Shown: in pieces, positions 5,286 to 7,692 of the stretch
Layout: every line of letters begins with the position of its first letter
How positions within the stretch are numbered: the first letter of the stretch is position 1
Translations under genes and position numbers: made by a program
Assembly (NCBI GenBank): GCA_030039655.1
Contig: JASHVC010000753.1
Span: 1 to 7,692, forward strand
DNA from: Xanthobacteraceae bacterium
GTDB taxonomy: Bacteria; Pseudomonadota; Alphaproteobacteria; Rhizobiales; Xanthobacteraceae
Reading direction: 5' to 3'
Length of the DNA: 7,692 nucleotides
The notes under the pieces: model-generated
The model's input: only the letters and a program-made list of their open reading frames with translations
Database searches by the model: none
What the model was told of the DNA's origin: nothing

Positions 5286-6338
5286 TTATTCGGCTATGGC
5301 CTTGGATGCCTTTTCAATCACGCCCGGAGAAATCGTGTAGAGCTTAGCCAGAAGGTCATCGACTTCGTGACCGCTCATGGGCCCGATATCGATTTTCTCC
5401 CTAGCGGCCTCGGCGAGTAGGTCCGGATCCTTCATGGTCTCATCGAAGGCCTTGCTCAACGCTGCCTTGCGGTCGGCGGGTATGCCGGGTGGCGCCGCGA
5501 AAGGCCGGCCGATCGCCTGCGGAGCGAAATTAATGTACAGGATCTGCTTCTTTTGCGGATCGTCGATCAGATCCAGCGCTAGCGGGACATCCGGCAGTTC
5601 GGGGTCCTTTTTCAACGCCGCCTGGACCAGCAAATTGACGCTCTTGTTTTTGATCCAGTCGGCGTGCGCCACTTTCAGGGTGCCCCACGACAGCCCGCAG
5701 ATGCCGTCAACTTCGCCGCGTTCCATGGCAAGCGTAATGTCGTTGGTGCCGGGATACCCCGAAACGAGTTTGATCTTCGCGCCAAAAACGTTCTTGTAGA
5801 GATGGGCGTAGATATCGGAATCGGCCGCGGCGAACTGTCCACCCATCACTACGGGTTTTGTCAGCATGTCCTGAAAGGTTTTGACCTGCGACTTCGCGCC
5901 AGTGAGGCAAAGGCTGGTGTCAGCTGACATGCTGCCGATCCAAGAAAATGCTCGGCCGTCGAAGCGAGCGTCCTGCGGCGTGACCAGCGGCATGGTGGGG
6001 ATGCTGCGCGAAAATGTGCCGATGATTGATCCGTCCTTGGGGGCGGCGGAATATAGAAAGTTGCTAGCGCGCAAGCCTCCGGCGCCAGGCATGTTCTCGG
6101 GAACGACCGAGGGATTGCCGGGAATATGCCTGCCGATATAGCGGGCGAGCAGGCGCCCGTAGAGGTCGTATCCGCCCCCGACCGTGTAAGAGATGAGAAC
6201 CGTCAGCGTGCGGCCTCGATAAAAGTCCTCTACTTCGTTGGCCCCGGCGGAACGCGGAAGGGTGAGGAGCGCGAGCAGAATTGTCGCCAGTAGCGCACGT
6301 ATTTTAGTCCCGAGCATTCGATGGGTGGGCCTTATCAT
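5286..6338 (-). CDS. Bug/TctC-type periplasmic solute-binding protein (second, divergent type)
   Basis: A 350-residue binding protein of a Bug subfamily common in rhizobia-like bacteria and quite unlike the first copy. A signal peptide is visible (Lys12, Arg14, then hydrophobic ALLATILLALLTL, cleavage likely after AGA at 31-33). The mature protein opens with EVEDFYRGRTLTVLISYTVG (35-54), then GGGYDLYGRLLARYIGRHIP (54-73), ENMPGAGG (81-88), YSAAPKDGSIIG (96-107), a GYPG loop (194-197), ERGEVDGICGLSW (206-218) and APPGIPADRKAALSKAFDET (282-301). Asp58 corresponds to the ligand-loop Asp of Bug proteins. Two ATGs are possible: 6338 (used, AAGGGA 12 bases upstream) and 6317; neither has an ideal ribosome binding site, and both keep the signal peptide. 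It lies between the amidohydrolase (141-base gap) and DUF1989 genes, suggesting it captures their substrate or a precursor. Confidence 0.9.
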   Translation of the reverse strand: MIRPTHRMLGTKIRALLATILLALLTLPRSAGANEVEDFYRGRTLTVLISYTVGGGYDLYGRLLARYIGRHIPGNPSVVPENMPGAGGLRASNFLYSAAPKDGSIIGTFSRSIPTMPLVTPQDARFDGRAFSWIGSMSADTSLCLTGAKSQVKTFQDMLTKPVVMGGQFAAADSDIYAHLYKNVFGAKIKLVSGYPGTNDITLAMERGEVDGICGLSWGTLKVAHADWIKNKSVNLLVQAALKKDPELPDVPLALDLIDDPQKKQILYINFAPQAIGRPFAAPPGIPADRKAALSKAFDETMKDPDLLAEAAREKIDIGPMSGHEVDDLLAKLYTISPGVIEKASKAIAE

Positions 6339-6469
6339 AATGGCTTCATGTCCCTTGTGCCCGGCATGCTTTGCTTTCGCGGAGGCAATGTTGCGTACTG
6401 GCGCGATGCGAACAAGGTATTGGCCATGCGGCCGACTGCCTCTACGTGGAAAGGTCTGACCTAAATCCG

Positions 6470-6482
6470 TGACTTGAAGTCA
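6470..6482. repeat. Palindrome TGACTT-G-AAGTCA over the amidohydrolase stop codon
   Basis: An inverted repeat with perfect 6-base arms around a single base, covering the amidohydrolase stop (6480-6482) at the upstream end of the 141-base gap before the second Bug-type gene. It could be an operator for an internal promoter. Too short and without a T-run to be a terminator. I could not identify a convincing promoter in 6339-6469. Confidence 0.3.
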
Positions 6483-7692
6483 GTTGCTGCCGAACGGCAG
6501 GCGCTCGATGTCGAGGTCTGCAGTCATGATCTGCCGGTGAGCGCGGTCGAGATATGGCTGCAGTTTGGCGACGCGTTCGCTGATCGCCGCGAAATCGCGC
6601 CGGAATTCCGGCATCACCGCCTTCACGGCTTCGTAAATCGTGTCTTCGTCCAGGGTTGTGAGCTGGCGGTCACGCACCACGATTTTACCATCGACGATGA
6701 CGTGGCGCACGCCGCGCCCGGCTTCGATGTGCACGAGCTGGCGCGCCGCACTGTTCATGGGCGACCACGTCGGGTCCTTGGTGTCGATCAGCGTAAGGTC
6801 TGCTTTGAAGCCCGGCGCTACGCGCCCGATTGCGTGGCCGAGCCGCGCGCCATCGGCGCCGCCCTCGGTCGCCGCGCGCAGCGCCGCAATGGCCTGCGGC
6901 GGACCCGGAATGGGATCGCTCACCGCTGCGAGCAAAGTGAAGAGCTTCATCGCCATGAACATGTTCTGAGCGTCCGAACAGCTGCAGTTGTCGCAACCCA
7001 GGCCGATGCGAACGCCCGCATTCTGCAGCAGCCGGATCGGCGCGACCCCGCATTTCATTTTCAGGTTGCCTTGGGGGTTGAGCACTACTCCAGCGCCGTG
7101 CTCCGCGAGCATGTCGATTTCCGCGGGTGTGAGCCAGACACTGTGGGCGAAGTTGAGCCGCGGGTCGAGCACGCCCTCCTTGGCCAATCGCTCAATCAAC
7201 AACCCACTGTATTCGGGAATGGTCAGGCGCGCCTGCAGCGCCATCCCTCGCGACTCGTAGATGTGCGTGTAAACCGGAAGATCGTAACGGCGCGACAATT
7301 CCATCGTGCGCTGCATGATCGCGGTCGAGCAGCGCTCGGGCGAGGAGGGGCCCAGCGCCCACGACACTCGTGACTGCGGGGGTGCCTTGAGCCGCGTGGT
7401 CTCGAAGTGTCCGATGAGGTCAAGCTGCCGCTCTGGTTCCGTAGAGGTAGAGAGCAGCGGATGCAGTTCGGCCGGAAAGGTATCCTTCCAGAACGGAATG
7501 GTCTCGATCCCCTTGCGGTCGGCGTATTGGAGGGCAAAGATGACGCGAATGCCGACTTGGTCGTAGGCCCTCATCACCGCGTCCATGTGGCGCTCCTGGT
7601 ACGGATAGAGCGTCAGCATGTCCTGGATGGTGGTCATCCCCGAGCGCAGGCATTCGAGCGCGCCCAAGAGGGTGCGCGCGTAAATTTCCTCG
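6480..7692 (-). CDS. Amidohydrolase of the ATZ/TRZ / cytosine deaminase-like class (5' end outside window)
   Basis: A metal-dependent hydrolase or deaminase of the amidohydrolase superfamily, the class containing guanine deaminase, S-adenosylhomocysteine deaminase and the s-triazine hydrolases AtzB/TrzN. The frame stays open to the right edge; the codons above 7667 read EEIYARTL and run into LGALECLRSGMTTIQD, the usual helix before the MTT strand, so the N-terminal strand region and the first HxH metal motif lie outside. About 403 codons are present. Visible catalytic residues: His at 7263-7265 in THIYES (HxxE metal-site motif), His at 7143-7145 in FAHSVWL, and Asp at 6990-6992 in GLGCDNCSC (metal/base Asp). 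The C-terminal part has the expected ATEGGADGARLGHAIGRVAP and KADLTLID segments. The loop after the Asp is unusual: CDNCSC replaces the common TDGAASNN. It is first in the probable amidohydrolase, Bug, DUF1989 operon. Substrate is unknown. Confidence 0.9.
   Translation of the reverse strand, partial: EEIYARTLLGALECLRSGMTTIQDMLTLYPYQERHMDAVMRAYDQVGIRVIFALQYADRKGIETIPFWKDTFPAELHPLLSTSTEPERQLDLIGHFETTRLKAPPQSRVSWALGPSSPERCSTAIMQRTMELSRRYDLPVYTHIYESRGMALQARLTIPEYSGLLIERLAKEGVLDPRLNFAHSVWLTPAEIDMLAEHGAGVVLNPQGNLKMKCGVAPIRLLQNAGVRIGLGCDNCSCSDAQNMFMAMKLFTLLAAVSDPIPGPPQAIAALRAATEGGADGARLGHAIGRVAPGFKADLTLIDTKDPTWSPMNSAARQLVHIEAGRGVRHVIVDGKIVVRDRQLTTLDEDTIYEAVKAVMPEFRRDFAAISERVAKLQPYLDRAHRQIMTADLDIERLPFGSN

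Noticed and set aside
6339..6356. Tiny leader frame (MKPL) just before the second Bug-type gene as a regulatory leader peptide
   Set aside because: Four codons with a poorly spaced ribosome binding site and no attenuator structure; nothing sets it apart from chance.
6474..7373. Long plus-strand open frame (299 codons) opposite the amidohydrolase gene
   Set aside because: It is the complement of a clear amidohydrolase with catalytic motifs; the GC-rich codon pattern produces long antisense frames, and its protein shows no family motif.

Overview
The window looks like part of a chromosome from a GC-rich proteobacterium, most likely an alphaproteobacterium of the Bradyrhizobium/Hyphomicrobiales kind. 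This is inferred from the high GC content, two orphan Bug/TctC-type solute-binding proteins, a DUF2269 membrane protein and a VapBC pair with a PIN-domain toxin. No taxonomic marker gene is present, so the assignment is a style judgement.

Layout, left to right. (1) 61-522 (+): a four-helix DUF2269 membrane protein. (2) 529-598 (-): a short stretch resembling both ends of a luciferase-like monooxygenase (LLM) gene with the middle missing, probably a gene relic. (3) 654-1219 (-): an intact vapBC toxin-antitoxin operon with an ATGA overlap, its own promoter-like sequence and a small palindrome over the -10. (4) 1314-3303 (-): a TauD/TfdA-type 2-oxoglutarate dioxygenase followed by an LLM flavin-dependent oxidoreductase, probably one transcript from a promoter near 3368-3396. 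(5) 3304-3576: the divergent control region, with two adjacent palindromes. (6) 3577-4581 (+): a Bug-type solute-binding protein. (7) 4591-7692 (-): an amidohydrolase of the ATZ/TRZ deaminase class (running off the right edge), a second and different Bug-type binding protein, and a DUF1989 (urea carboxylase-associated/carboxyguanidine deiminase superfamily) protein, probably co-transcribed in that order.

Taken together, 1314-7692 reads as an uptake-and-breakdown island for small organic compounds. Two periplasmic capture proteins, two oxidative enzymes able to start attack on C-S, C-O, C-N or C-H bonds, and two hydrolytic or deaminating enzymes fit use of a nitrogen-containing organic compound. 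The substrate cannot be read from sequence. No TctA/TctB membrane subunits and no regulator gene are present, so transport and control partners must lie outside.

No rRNA, tRNA, CRISPR array, insertion sequence or convincing rho-independent terminator was seen. No gene-free stretch exceeds 300 bases; the longest is 3304-3576. The most noteworthy items are the paired palindromes at 3466-3495, the LLM relic next to vapBC, and the DUF1989/amidohydrolase/Bug grouping.
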